Source: Crotophaga sulcirostris (taxonomy: Eukaryota; Chordata; Aves; Cuculiformes; Crotophagidae). From it: a DNA stretch of 64,000 bases. The stretch spans positions 1,399,461-1,463,460 of the forward strand of contig VYZB01000120.1 in NCBI GenBank assembly GCA_013397455.1, given 5' to 3'. This document shows positions 52,621-64,000 of the stretch, piece by piece. Each line of letters opens with the position of its first letter. Within the stretch, counting starts at the first letter, position 1. The notes beneath the pieces were generated by a model. It saw only the letters and a program-made list of their open reading frames with translations. It was not told the DNA's origin and did not search any database. The translations under genes and the position numbers were made by a program.

Positions 52621-55600
52621 GGGTTCCACATGCGAGGTTGTCTGTGACTTCCTTAAGAGTGGGATCTACTTCACTTCTTGAATGACAGCACTACAGCCTT
52701 ACACACTGACACTTTCACTTTCACAAGACCTTCAGCTCTCTCCCAAGTAAGAAAAGCTTCACTGTATTTTCCAAAGAGACTAAAGAACCCAACACTAAAT
52801 TGCTCCATTTCCCTTCTCTCTCCACATTAAAAGTGAGGCAGTATGTATCTCCCACTTACCATTTTCACTTGGAGGGCACATTACTGGACTCCCAACAGAA
52901 AAGGCACGTGTTCTTGGCAGATCCCACACTGCTTTTCAATCCTGCTTCGGCACAGCCTCCTTCAGCCACACACCTTACTAGAGGGTACTTAAGCTCTCTT
53001 TACAACAGTTGGAAAGCTACTCAGCGGTGTCAGTCACTCAAACCGACCTGTTGTCTACACTCCTACTCATGCCTCTAAATGTCCACTCTCTTCCACATGC
53101 AACGGGGCTGCAGGCAGTTTGAGAATCACAACAGTTCTCACCACAGTGATGGCAACTATTGCACTGATGCATCATCTCACTCCTACAACCTGATCTGAAC
53201 CTGCCACAAGATCCAGAAGGACAGAAGTTAAGTGAAACATCTTCAAAGGTGTTTTATTTAACAAGGTACAGAGGGTTTCACTCTTGAATTACCACTGTAT
53301 CATATGGCAAGAAATTGTAATCAATTTATGTGTGTTTCTTAACAGGATGATGAACTGATTTTCTCTGTTAGAAAAAGGTGGCATCTTAATTTAGTTGCAA
53401 ATTTTATTACACTGCTACCATGACACCGCTGAGAATAAAGTCTCTACAGTTTGTCAGGTAATGCATATGCAAACCAGGTAAAAAAAAATTACAGTCTCCA
53501 TACTCAAGTCATGACCACCTTTCCATTTCCCACACTCTGATCCTTTTACTCTCGTCTTCTTATGCTCTTGAGCCCTGAAAAGCTTTTCCCACTTTTTTCT
53601 TCTGCTCTTTCCATCCTCAAAGCCATCCTATCCTCACCTACAGAGGTTTGCTTCATGAAAAGTTCATACGGGAAAGAAAACTGTTCGATGCCACAGCACT
53701 GACTATCCTTGCTATCTGCTGGTTACTTGGGTGACTTTTTACAGTAAATAGATTCAAGACTGGCAACAGAGATTTCACGACCAGCCACATCTCTTCTCTC
53801 CTGCAAGAGACTGCACAAGGCTCACAAAATTGTGGTGAGCCAGCCTAAGTGTATTTGCTCCAAAGATGTCCATTCACTGCTTGACTTTCTACTGCTGGTT
53901 ATGTTGCATTTAATAAGTCCACCCAACTAATGAGCTATTTCTGACTGCAATTATATTGCCTGTATTTAAAAGCGAAGGAATTTTCATTCCATAAATCATA
54001 AAAAATATTTTTGGATTCCTTACTGCAAAATGTCAAGTCCACAGTTTTCTATGATCTCCAGAAAATACGTTGAAGTTGCTCTTTATTTTATGCTTGTTTC
54101 TGTGCATTATGTTTCCCCTTACTTTGGCTCAAGCTTTTCAAGTCATCCTTGGCCAGCTATTTTGACAGGGTTAAAAAACAGTTACCTGACACCCCCCCTC
54201 CCAAATATTTAAATAGCAAGTAATTAATATGCTATAATAAAACTGCCTGATCCTAACAGCTCTGAAGTTTGCAATGCAAAGAGTGTAACTGATGGAAGGA
54301 AAATTCTAATAATGAGGCAAAAATGTTCTACAGTTCCAGCACCAAATAACTGCATTACAGTTTGTACATGACCCCCATAACCCAGAAACAGAAATGTGAA
54401 CTCTACTTGTGACTCAGGTGACTCATTGTCTCTCCAAAAAGCAAATCACAGTGTGTATCTCTATCAGGTTTCACTAAGTTGTTAAGGTGTTGCATTTAGA
54501 AAGTCTTTACACTTTACTTGAGGTATTTTTGAACACAGTGATATTTCCTGCATGTGTAAAAAAAAGGCTGTTGCTGGGAGGAAAACCAAAATGGAATATT
54601 TAAGTGCATTCATTTACAAAGTCTCTGTCAGCTTGGCTGAAAAATCAAAATGCTGCTTCCCTTGTTGTCAAGACTAATTTATTTCAAGCCCTTGAGTATA
54701 ACCAAAGAGCCAATGCCAAGTACACCTCTCTTAAACTACCAGAAACTCTGACCAGTGAGTAAGAGGCAATTCACCAAACTGGCTCTGTTCTCAGCTGCAC
54801 ACCTAACTTGAAGCATGCACAGAAATACATTTCTTTGTGTTCTCATCAGCTCCTTCAAAGCCACGGCTTGACCAGGAAGTTCATTGAACATTGTCTAATG
54901 GGAGAATTCCACTCAAGAATTCCAGTATAAAAAATTTTGAATTATTTTGTGAAGTTGTCAGTTTTAATGAGGTTCCTGAAGGAAATGTGAGACTCCCCAG
55001 CCTGCTGAATTCTTGTACCCAGTTGGCCTATGGTCCTACATGACTATCCCAGCATATGCATAGTTCTTTGCTACGCATTAGCTTAAATAAACTACAAAAC
55101 ATCTCCTAAATATCTCACCTACATTCAAAAGATGTCCTGAATGACCATTTCGGCATCTGAAGGAAGAGTTTTTACTGATTATGGACAAGTGTCTTGTCTA
55201 GGTATGATCTGGTCAGCTCTGCAAAAGGAAGTACCTGATGGAGTCTCATATGACCAGGTTCTCCACCCAGGATGTTCGTCAACAGATGGAGGCACAAAAG
55301 TAGTGCCTGTCAATTGGTGCAGATGAGTCTGGGTGAATTTATAGTTCTGAAAATCCTACCTGGAGAGCTCCTGCACCAATGAGATGAATACTTTGCTGTG
55401 AAGGTGGCTCACAGTTGAGTCAATCACCTTGTCTCAAGTTGGTCCATTGTCTCATCTATATACAGGACTAACAGGGTCGCTCCCAGACTACACAAGGAAT
55501 ATCCAATTTGGATGTGCACACAGATGCAGTCCTGATACCCAGCTACACCACAATTATAAGCACAGGTCGTGCTTGAATTTCATCCGTTTAGCTCTCCTGT

Positions 55601-58600
55601 AGTTTACACTTCATAGCTCTGGCCACCTTTTCATCTAATAGAATTTGAATAGTAAATGATAATTTACAGTGCATGTTTCACCAACAGAAATCAAAGCATT
55701 AACAGTATTGTTCCCATTTTACAAGCAGAGTTCACAGGTAACTGTTAAAGGACAAAAAGACTTGTTCAAAAAATTCCTCAGCCCAGCACTGATGTAGAAC
55801 ATACGTGGCAGAGTAGGGTAGCAGGTTTAGTTTCAGTCCTCTCAAACCTTTCATCAAAATGATGAGAAAAATGCTCATCTGAAAGGTTGGTATCACCACT
55901 TCAGTTCAATAACAAGGGGACAAACCAAGGAGATGTCAAGGGATCTGACAAGGAAACTTGTGGCTGAGTCACTAAGACCCGTATTTTTACTGACCTTATG
56001 TTATGTGCTTTTACTCATTAAGCATTTTTTCGATATCTACTATCAGAAAATACATTAAGGATACAAAAATATACATTCTATCTGCCTGAGTATGAGACAG
56101 ACTAGAAGCCAGCTTCTCAGATTTATAACCTTGCCAACATTGAAATAAAGGAACTTAAAGACAGAATACACACAAAAAAAATCATAGATTTCCTGAAAGC
56201 AAAACACATCTCCTCACCTTCAAAATGTATCCTCTCCTTTTTAGGAGCATCTTAGGATGCTCCTCTCCTTTTTAAGCACAAAAACATCTGGAACAAAACC
56301 CCTCTCGATTTAGAGGAACCACTGATAAATAAATTATAATTCAGCACCACAATTTTGAGCATGCACGGTTGTTTTATTAAAATCAGCCTTCGAGCACTAA
56401 AATGAGAAATCACAGGAAATTAGACCTATATTTCTACTGCACTGCAACAGCTCTGTAAGTACAGAGCACCCACTGATTTATAACACTGACATTGCCGATT
56501 CCACCAGCTGATGACTACCTACAGGCTTTGCTGTTGGTTTGAAATAGTGCTGAACTTTAGCCAGTGCCGGAGTTTGATTATGGAGGTAATCTCTTCATCT
56601 GTTCATTATGCTGATAAAACAGCAGCTAGCACTTCACATTAGGTGGAACTTCTACTTTAATTACAGGATTTTTACTAAAGCTTGTCTTTTGGTGACATTT
56701 CAGGAAATGTGGAGTCTACATGTGTAATGTAAAAACAACTAATTGATTCTGTACCACTGTGCCTGCATTACTACTTGCAATAGATTATGGTCCTGGTATT
56801 TTAAGTGTGAAGAGGTAATGCAGTGTTATCCACTTGCTACCTAAGTAAATATTCTGTGTGAAGAACAGCCTTTTTCTGGACGGTAATGCAAGCATAGAAT
56901 TAAGTTATTTCATTGTATCAGATAAAAGTTTATATTAAATATACAAAAGTTTGATTTGAATAATATTTAGAAAAATGGTTACCTATAGGTGGTGACAGAT
57001 TACTCAAGTTTAAAAACTGAGTCAAGCGTTGAATTTAATCAATACGTGATTGCGATGGCAAAGTCAGATTCATGAACATTATTAAGAGCAAATCTGCTAG
57101 GAATAAAAAACAATTCCTAAGTAGGAACAAGTGGCACCTCACACAAATGCTGATCTTCCCAGCTTTTACCAGTGATCACAAAAGAATACAGTCAGCAGCA
57201 CAGCACTGCAGTAAGTCCGCTCATGGGCCACTGTGTTCCTAAAAGTCTTACTGAAGGTCACAGGCCATGGTACATTATGAAGACATCCAAAATTATGCCA
57301 TTTTTGTTTTCCTTTCAGGCATCAGCTGTTTTCAGGAATCCATTTTATTCTCCCTCATCAGACACTCAAGGGGTCACCTTGCCTACTTAAGACATCTGCA
57401 GACGCATCCACCAATAGCCAAACAAGTCCCTAGAAAGTGGCATTTCAGTGTCAAAGTTCATCTGATCCTTTTGGATGCCTAAAGGCACACTTCTAGGATG
57501 CAATGCATCGTGCCCTAAAAGTGTGTATTTCTTTCCATAGACTAGAAGAGCCCAAACAAGTAGCTCTGATGCAGACATCACACAATTAGTCAGACAGATC
57601 CCACTGTTAGTATCACTGCAGAGACTCAGGTCCAGCAACTTGGATGCACACTTCTCATACAAAGAGGATCAATATTTTCAAGTATAAGCGCAGAACTTCT
57701 TTCCGAATCTCAGTATTTCCAGTGCAACACAGGTAATAAGTGACTTGCCACAGCATAATACTCTTCACAGCCTGGAGGAATTTCCATGTAACAGAGATAA
57801 TGTCTTTCTGGTCTGGTGAGAGGGTGTAAATGCCTGAAACAAACAGGTCCTTTACCCTAGGGTTGTACGGTATAATCTCCTTACAGGCAGCACCACATAT
57901 CAAACCTAGCACAGCTCTGGTTGTACCATCATAATTCTAAACTTGTTGATGGATTTAATTCAGCCACCATTCCCCACTCCAAGAGGGATCATGATCACCT
58001 CACCCAACATTTCTAGTAGGAAGAAACAATCTATTTCAGAAAATTACTGATCTAAGCATACTTTTCATAAATTAAACAGCTCTGTTTTCAAAAGTGACCT
58101 GTCAGCCATAACTTATATACAGATACTGAATGCCCTGACAACAGCAGCAATGCTCAGACCCAGAACATAAATAAGTGAGGTCTGATTCAGTCCTCCCTTT
58201 CATAAGTGTGACCCAGGTCTGCCCAGCTGCCACCATGAGTAAAACTGCAATTGTCCAAGATGTCTTATACAGAATGGCTTGTTTGCAGAGAGGGACTATT
58301 AAGTGCCCATTTAAAAAGGCAAACCAAAAATGCACATTGTACATTTTTGCAAAACTTTATACAAAAAAAAAATGTAGAATTAAAAGGTAAAAGTCAATAT
58401 ACAGACATAAGAGTAACACTTGCCTCCCTCTCCCTTCCCCCCAACCTTGTCCAATGCTTCAGTGTGCTCAATGGTGGCTGCTACATCACCAGCACACAGC
58501 ATGCTGGATCATCACTTGAATAGGAGCCAGCCAGCCATGGCAAGGCTAGACTCATGGGCACTAAAAAGAAAAAAAGTCAATTTTGAGGTAATTACGTGTT

Positions 58601-60120
58601 GAATGCCCTTCTTAACCTGCAGCTGTTGGGGGCATTCAGCACATATGGTTAAGGTTGATGAAATTTTTAAAGTCACTGAAATTTATAAGGTTACCTTGGC
58701 AGGTCACTCAGCTTGATTTTTTTTTTTCTTGCTAGTGTACAGAAAGAGCTGAGAGTGAGACTACACTGTTTACTGACTGTAAAAAAGGAATGCAGCCATG
58801 CTGCATCAGGAATTGCTCAAGGACCAAAACTGAATCAAGGCTCCTCAGTGCACCAGGGCAAATGAAGGAAAAGAAATATAGGAGCAATTACTCATTACCT
58901 CCTTTAAATTGCAGTACCACTACTCAGGCTCTTTCCATCCCTTTGCCCCAGCCTCAAAAGAGAGGGAAGCGTTTGCAAAGATAAAGATACTGCTTACCTT
59001 TCTCGCTGCTGCATGCCTTTGGATGTGGGCAGCTCCTACAGTGCGCAGGGGAGCTCCCTATGGCCTTCAGACTATTTTTTAGCTCAGCAAGGAATTTTTT
59101 AAATGATTTTTTCTGGATGGAAAATTCCTTGAGAAAGACCACTTTTCTTTCTTTTTTTCAAAGAAATGCATGGACAGGAAGGGACTGGCTCAGAGTCTTG
59201 ACTGCTTGCCATTCCCCTTAGATGTCTGTCACACATCTCATGACACCAGGTGTGTCATTTCAACTACAGCTGAAATGAGTAGACTTAGAGAGTCATTATT
59301 ACCTGAAACAGACTGAAATCAGCTGGGGTTCCTATTTCCAGTCAGCTCTCTGTGCCATTCCCCACCGTCACAGAAATGAACCTACTCTCTGTCACAAACA
59401 GACCTGTACAACATAACAGGAGGCAATAAGATGTTGGCTGAACTGTGAGTAAAGCACAATAGGAGAAGTTATCTGACTTGGAGAATCTGAAATGGTCATT
59501 CCCCAACAGAAGGATGTGGCTTCTTTGCATTCATCACTTCATTGGAAAGCTCCAGTGTTCAGCCCTATACAAGACCAGTTCAGTGCTATTACAGTGTATT
59601 TCCATGCAAGTCACTGTGGAACTGTGTTGCATTTTCAGAGAACTAATCATGATAAATGTGTTGCAAGCTTCTTTACAGCTTTTTAATGAGTAAAAATGTA
59701 GAGCCGGGTGATTCATAGATGACACGAACTTCGTTTGTTCAAAGTTTGTGTTACAAGAAATCATAATAGTAGGACAACTTTACTGAGTCCTTGCCACTTA
59801 CACTCCTTCAAGACCTGCTACAACAAGATGTAAATAGACCTGCTCTTTGGAAACCTTACCCTTTTTGAATTGAGATAAGTTGCAAATCCTTGATTAAGTA
59901 CAGTCATGAAGCACAATGGTGTAAACAGTGAATAAGAGAAGTCTGCCCTTAGAAGATTTTGTTAAAGTACATAAATTCTGCATTAGAAGACAGGATTATT
60001 GAAGGAGTTCAAGGCAAGAAAAGAGGCCATGCATATGCTTGGCAATAATATTGAGGAGTACTTACAGAAGACTCAAACACATTCATCTTTACATGCAGCT
60101 GGTCCCATTGAATAGTTTTA
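52621..60120. other. Intron, no recognised gene
   Basis: About 7.5 kb. The only structured element noted is the repeat and hairpin at 56231-56274. Open frames are at most 92 codons and unrecognised. The AT-rich text at 56570-56790 looks even and repeat-free, but its conservation cannot be judged here. Confidence 0.5.
56231..56274. repeat. 13-bp direct repeat enclosing a 9-bp hairpin
   Basis: CCTCTCCTTTTTA occurs at 56231-56243 and again at 56262-56274. Between them AGGAGCATC (56243-56251), loop TTAG, and GATGCTCCT (56256-56264) form a perfect inverted repeat. The pattern suggests a local replication slip or template switch. It is too short for a microRNA precursor. Confidence 0.85.
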
Positions 60121-60220
60121 TAGAAACATAGAATCATCTGGTTGGAAATGACTTCTGAAATCATCGAGTCGAACCATACCTGTCCTGTTTCATGGCATTG
60201 CAGACACTTAAACAGCCCCA
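60121..60220 (-). mobile_element. CR1 LINE 3' terminus, short fragment, sense on minus strand
   Basis: The plus strand reads ATAGAATCATCTGGTTGGAA, then ATGACTTCTGAAATCATCGA and GTCGAACC, the start of a CR1 3' end read backwards (ATAGAATCA, GGTTGGAA, ATCATC-AGTC-AACC). Similarity fades after about 70 bp, so the right boundary is approximate. Confidence 0.75.
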
Positions 60221-63200
60221 TACTGGTCAGATGACTGATAAAATTAGGTGAGTAAAGTACAACTAAATTGCATACTGTAATACCAACAATCTGTGTATTT
60301 TGATGTAACACAGAACTTGAAAGAATTAAGTGAAGCTTTAAACACTGTAAGTGAAAAATTACCTATGTAATTGTCCCTTTTGGAAAACCAGACTAATTTG
60401 TGCTGATCAATCTTGCAACAGAGGAAGGACAAAAGCTAGCCATAATGGACAAAGGCAGTCAAGCATCTCAGCCATCTGAAAGGAGGTAAAAAGATCTTCA
60501 GCCTTAAGAACAGAGATTGAGCTATGAATTCTGCACATGGAAAACTTTAAACTATGATAAGTGTAGGCCACCTGCAGGGGGTAACAAGCTGAGTCACCAA
60601 GTATTAATAAGAAAGTCAATGGGGGTCACCTTATGTGAATACCTTCTAGTAAAGATTATTTAGAAGCCACTCACCCTACACCCTGACTGTCAAGAAAGCA
60701 GGCAAATGTAAGTAAGTTTTAAAAGAAAGCCAGACTCCAAATGTGCAAACCATTCTGCTTATTCTGCTGTAGATAGCTTTATTGCAGGTCTGTACTCTTA
60801 AGAAGGGAACAGCAAGCCACTGCTGAGGCAAAAGGTCACATGGTGGTTGCAAGAGACTTTCCTGGGTAAAGTCCACTACTTAAAGCACTTTCTTCCACAA
60901 CAGCTTGAAGAGCTGTGTACTAGAGCACTTTACATTACTACCCAAGAGTAGTAATGGTGTTCACAATCCATGTGCCTAAACACCACATCCTGATACACTT
61001 TGTGAAGTATAAATACTTAATACAAATACTCTGGAGGTACTGGAAACAATCAGAGAGTAGAGTAGTACCAACTGATGTGTTGTTATAACTGTATATGACT
61101 AAGAGTAGCTAAAAATTCAATCAACTTTACAGTCAAACTTAATTCAGGTGAATCAAAAGGATTTCTACAAATGCTACAAATAGTTATGAGGAACCTGCTC
61201 CAGCCTCTAAAGCCAGTACAGGTCTCCTCACTGGAAGAGCTAGTAGACAGCATTGTCGCTCCAACCCCTCTAAATGGATTTAGGGACTTACATTGCCGTG
61301 ACTTGCTGGCCCAAAGATAGGAAGAAAATAAACCTTTCCTATTCCACAACCTCCAGACCAGTACTCTCTTCTTCCGTGCAATGCCTTACAATATCTCTAA
61401 CTTTGGAAAGAGGAAAGGAGCACATCATGAACCCATGCATCCCACAATTGGGCAATTTGCCCAAAAGGATGCTGTGAGAGTCAGTATCCTGTGAAGTGAG
61501 AGATGATTAGAGAATTTGTCGTAAGTCAGTCTTGAAACTGGAGGGAGCTGAGCATCCACCAGATAACAGTCTCTGCTGAAGCAGGAGGAAGACTGAAGAA
61601 ACAGTGAGTGGGACAATAGGCTTAGAAGAAGTCAGCCAAGGATTTTGTATGAGGGATCAGCTTGGGAATACCAGAGACAGAACTGATAGAAACCAGACAA
61701 ACTTCAGTCTAGAGAGGAACGGAGCAAGTAAGCTTCATGGTTCAAACATGTGTGACTTCTGTAGTGCCATAACTCATTGTCAAGCTATTATGCCCACTTC
61801 GCCTAAATGCTGTGTCTGTCATTCAGCATCTTTCTTAGAGAAAAGTCAGACTGCAGTGAGTACTGATTTCAGCAAAGGAAACAGTTAAGGCTAAAACAAG
61901 CCTGGTTTTAGTTAAAGTTCTTCTTCTATCTACAAGAGCTAATTGCAATCACAGACTTCTTTCTTTTCCAAAGCACTAGCAACACGTAATGGAAAAATGT
62001 CATAATTATACTTTCTGAAGAAGCGTAAATCAAATAAAATCACCACAATACTAGCTGTCTTGAAAAGGTATCAAGATGCTCTATTTATAAATGTTGATAT
62101 GTAGCTGGAGACTAAGATGAACCACTGCCTGCTCACACAATACAGTCCTATTCACTAATCACACTGGGACACCATCAGCATCTTCTCCTTTGAAGAATTG
62201 GGCAGAAGGAAACCAAAGGAAAAGGAAGGTTGAAAATGCCTCCCTGCAGTGATCTTATGTAGGGGCACTATATTTCTGTCCTGTATGAGGCACTTCAGAA
62301 GACTCATATGTTGTTACTATTCCTTTAACGATCCTTTAAGTGTTCAAAATTCACCACTAGTGTAGGAAGTGTGTGACAGATACACAGTTAGTATTTCCAG
62401 TAATGATACAAATGAATGACATTCTGTTCAAACAGTTTAGACAACGGTGATAAAAATAAAAAAGTGCATTAGAAAAGAAAGGGGAATGTGTGTGTCAAAA
62501 AACTACCTGTGGCTTGAATGATGTAGGAATAATTTAAAGGGTGCTATTAAGCAGCAGAATTCAAACAAATGTCAGGCAAGTTTGAGGCTAACATGTTTAT
62601 AATTCCTTTGATCACAATGTTTCACAGTATTAAGCATGTGATGGAGAGCTTTAACTTATTTATGGTAAGAAAAGTAGGGTACAAATTATTAATAGCTCAT
62701 TTCATTCACCAAGAGTTGAAAAGTAGCAGGTGGTAGGGAACAGCAAGTAGTGTAATGGCTGTTTAGAAAGCTATTCTCCTTAGAAAGTTTTAAAGGAAGA
62801 TCACATACAGTCCAGGCTGCTAAAATCCTTTTAAAAGATAATACAGGTCAGTGATGCCACTTCAGGGCAATCTCCTAGAAATCCTCCAGTGATACAGAAA
62901 GAACAAAGCCAGAATCCCAGCCAGTGCTTTGCCATTTCAGTGGTTGTCAGTAGCATCCCAGGTTTCCATCCCAAAACATAAGAATTGTTGAATTTGACTC
63001 CCACAGTAAACCAACAGAAGGAATGATCTGCTTTTGTTGACCACAGCAGGAATCTTAAAATAGGCTGAAAATCAGCACAGATGTGAGGATGGCAGAAAGA
63101 AGGAAACAGCTGGGAAAAAATAAAACCAACCACTCAAACGAAAAACATCTACAAACAAAGACACACCACACCCCCCCCCCCCAAAAAAAGGCAAAACTTG

Positions 63201-63469
63201 CTGCCTTTGTAACATTCACATCCTGTCATTTCCCTGGGAAGCCTAAACCAGGAATGGAAAACCCACATGTATTTCTTCTGCAGCTGCCCAGAGTCTGGGT
63301 CTCAAATTCCATGATTCTAAGTCTCAAAAATCAGGCCAACACCATCCATCCATCTGCCACCTGAGGGGTTTATTAGAAAACCTGTTAGGTTAGGGATTGG
63401 ATGTGAGTGCTGATGGAGATGCTCAGGCAGTCATCCACTAAACCTTCCACTAAACCATCCACTAAACTC
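60221..63469. other. Intron, no recognised feature except one homopolymer junction
   Basis: About 3.2 kb. Open frames are at most 100 codons and unrecognised. A short imperfect tandem of CCACTAAAC-like units lies at about 63436-63467. Confidence 0.5.
63171..63189. repeat. C12-A7 homopolymer junction
   Basis: Twelve C residues (63171-63182) are followed by seven A residues (63183-63189), preceded by a CA-rich stretch. The length is likely to be unstable. Confidence 0.95.
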
Positions 63470-63620
63470 AACGCTATTCCTGACAGATGATTGTTCAACC
63501 TATTTCTAAAGAGTTCTACGAGCTCTATCTATTTCTTCATTATCCCTACTGTTGCAAAGTTTGCCTAATATAAGCTTCAGCTGGCACAAAATACCAATTC
63601 CTTCCTCCGAAGAGACAGTA
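63470..63620 (-). mobile_element. Possible ancient CR1 LINE 3' fragment, sense on minus strand
   Basis: The plus strand CTGACAGATGATTGTTCAAC, then CTATTTCTAAAGAGTTCTAC and, at the far side, CCCTACTGTTGCAAAGTTTG with CCTAATATAAGCTTCAGCTG, follows the order of an old CR1 3' UTR read backwards (TGTTCAACCTGTTCTTAAA; CCCTGACAGTTAGAAAGTTT; CCTAATATCTAACCTAAA, from memory). The match is diverged and the middle is poor. It could be chance similarity in part. Confidence 0.45.
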
Positions 63621-64000
63621 AGCTTGCTGAAAACCTCCACAGGTGCACTTAGATATCTGTGTTTACTCATATTTTTAGAAGCATGCCTACTGCTAAGTAT
63701 GTATAAACTAAAATGAGCAAGAAGTTAACCATGACTTACATTTTGAGACTCTAAATAAGATCTCGGACTGCCAAAGAACCTCAAGTTGCACTTTAACTAA
63801 CTACGTAGGAAAATCACTTCATCCACCAGCAGTAAGCAGACACCACTGGGATAAAACACACCATCTGCTTAAAAGAACTCCATGACAGCACACAACAGTT
63901 TATGATAAAAGTGAGATGCCAGGAGGAAAGCAAACCGATTATAAAAAAATATTATATTACTCAACAGTTCTCTCCCTGTATGAAATTCTAACACCTGCTT
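63621..64000. other. Intron to window edge, nothing recognised
   Basis: The last 380 bases are AT-rich and contain no frame or repeat that I recognise. The HS6ST3 intron is expected to continue beyond. Confidence 0.5.

Larger units (their letters stand above)
5193..64000 (-). other. HS6ST3: Long intron of HS6ST3 (3' part)
   Basis: The gene is read right to left and its upstream exon is not found in the window, so all 58.8 kb right of the acceptor should be intron. From family knowledge, vertebrate HS6ST3 has two coding exons separated by one intron of several hundred kilobases in human; HS6ST1 also has few exons but a much shorter gene. Consistent with this, no open frame between 5216 and 64000 exceeds about 135 codons, none resembles a known protein apart from retrotransposon remnants, and the sequence is AT-rich with scattered repeats. 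The intron continues past the right edge. Confidence 0.85.

Overview
The window is vertebrate nuclear DNA, almost certainly from a bird. It has one recognisable protein-coding exon in 64 kb, many short 5'-truncated CR1 LINE tails of the avian type (some ending in the 8-bp 3' repeats typical of CR1), and a solo LTR resembling the common avian ERVL-like LTRs. A single mariner-type inverted-repeat end leaves a galliform or related bird possible, but the species is not determined.

Region by region. Bases 1-4486 are the 3' UTR and/or 3' flank of a minus-strand gene; the poly(A) site cannot be fixed, and a CR1 tail lies at 2493-2600. Bases 4487-5192 (minus) are the terminal coding exon of a heparan-sulfate 6-O-sulfotransferase. 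The protein matches the HS6ST3 paralogue as I know it, both in the NFYYITMLRDP start and the TEDYNSQV-RW end. A splice acceptor lies at 5193/5194. From 5193 to the right edge nothing else looks coding, which fits the very long single intron of HS6ST3; exon 1 must lie beyond base 64000.

The intron contains: younger avian CR1 tails (12585, 20020, 27833, 30572, 50778, 60121); older CR1/L3-like relics (13979-14550 with readable reverse-transcriptase remnants; 21930; 52322; 63470); a mariner end (12520); an LTR (45940-46500, same orientation as the host gene); a hexanucleotide microsatellite (8873-8990); and several homopolymer or AT-rich tracts. A single N at 20141 sits exactly between two 85-bp near-identical CR1 segments and is probably an assembly seam.

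I found no tRNA, rRNA, CRISPR array, operon, plasmid or phage feature and no second gene. I see no convincing new biological system. The most checkable points are the assembly seam, the LTR promoter in host-gene orientation, the fossil CR1 ORF2 with its catalytic core missing, and weak recursive-splice-like motifs in the long intron.
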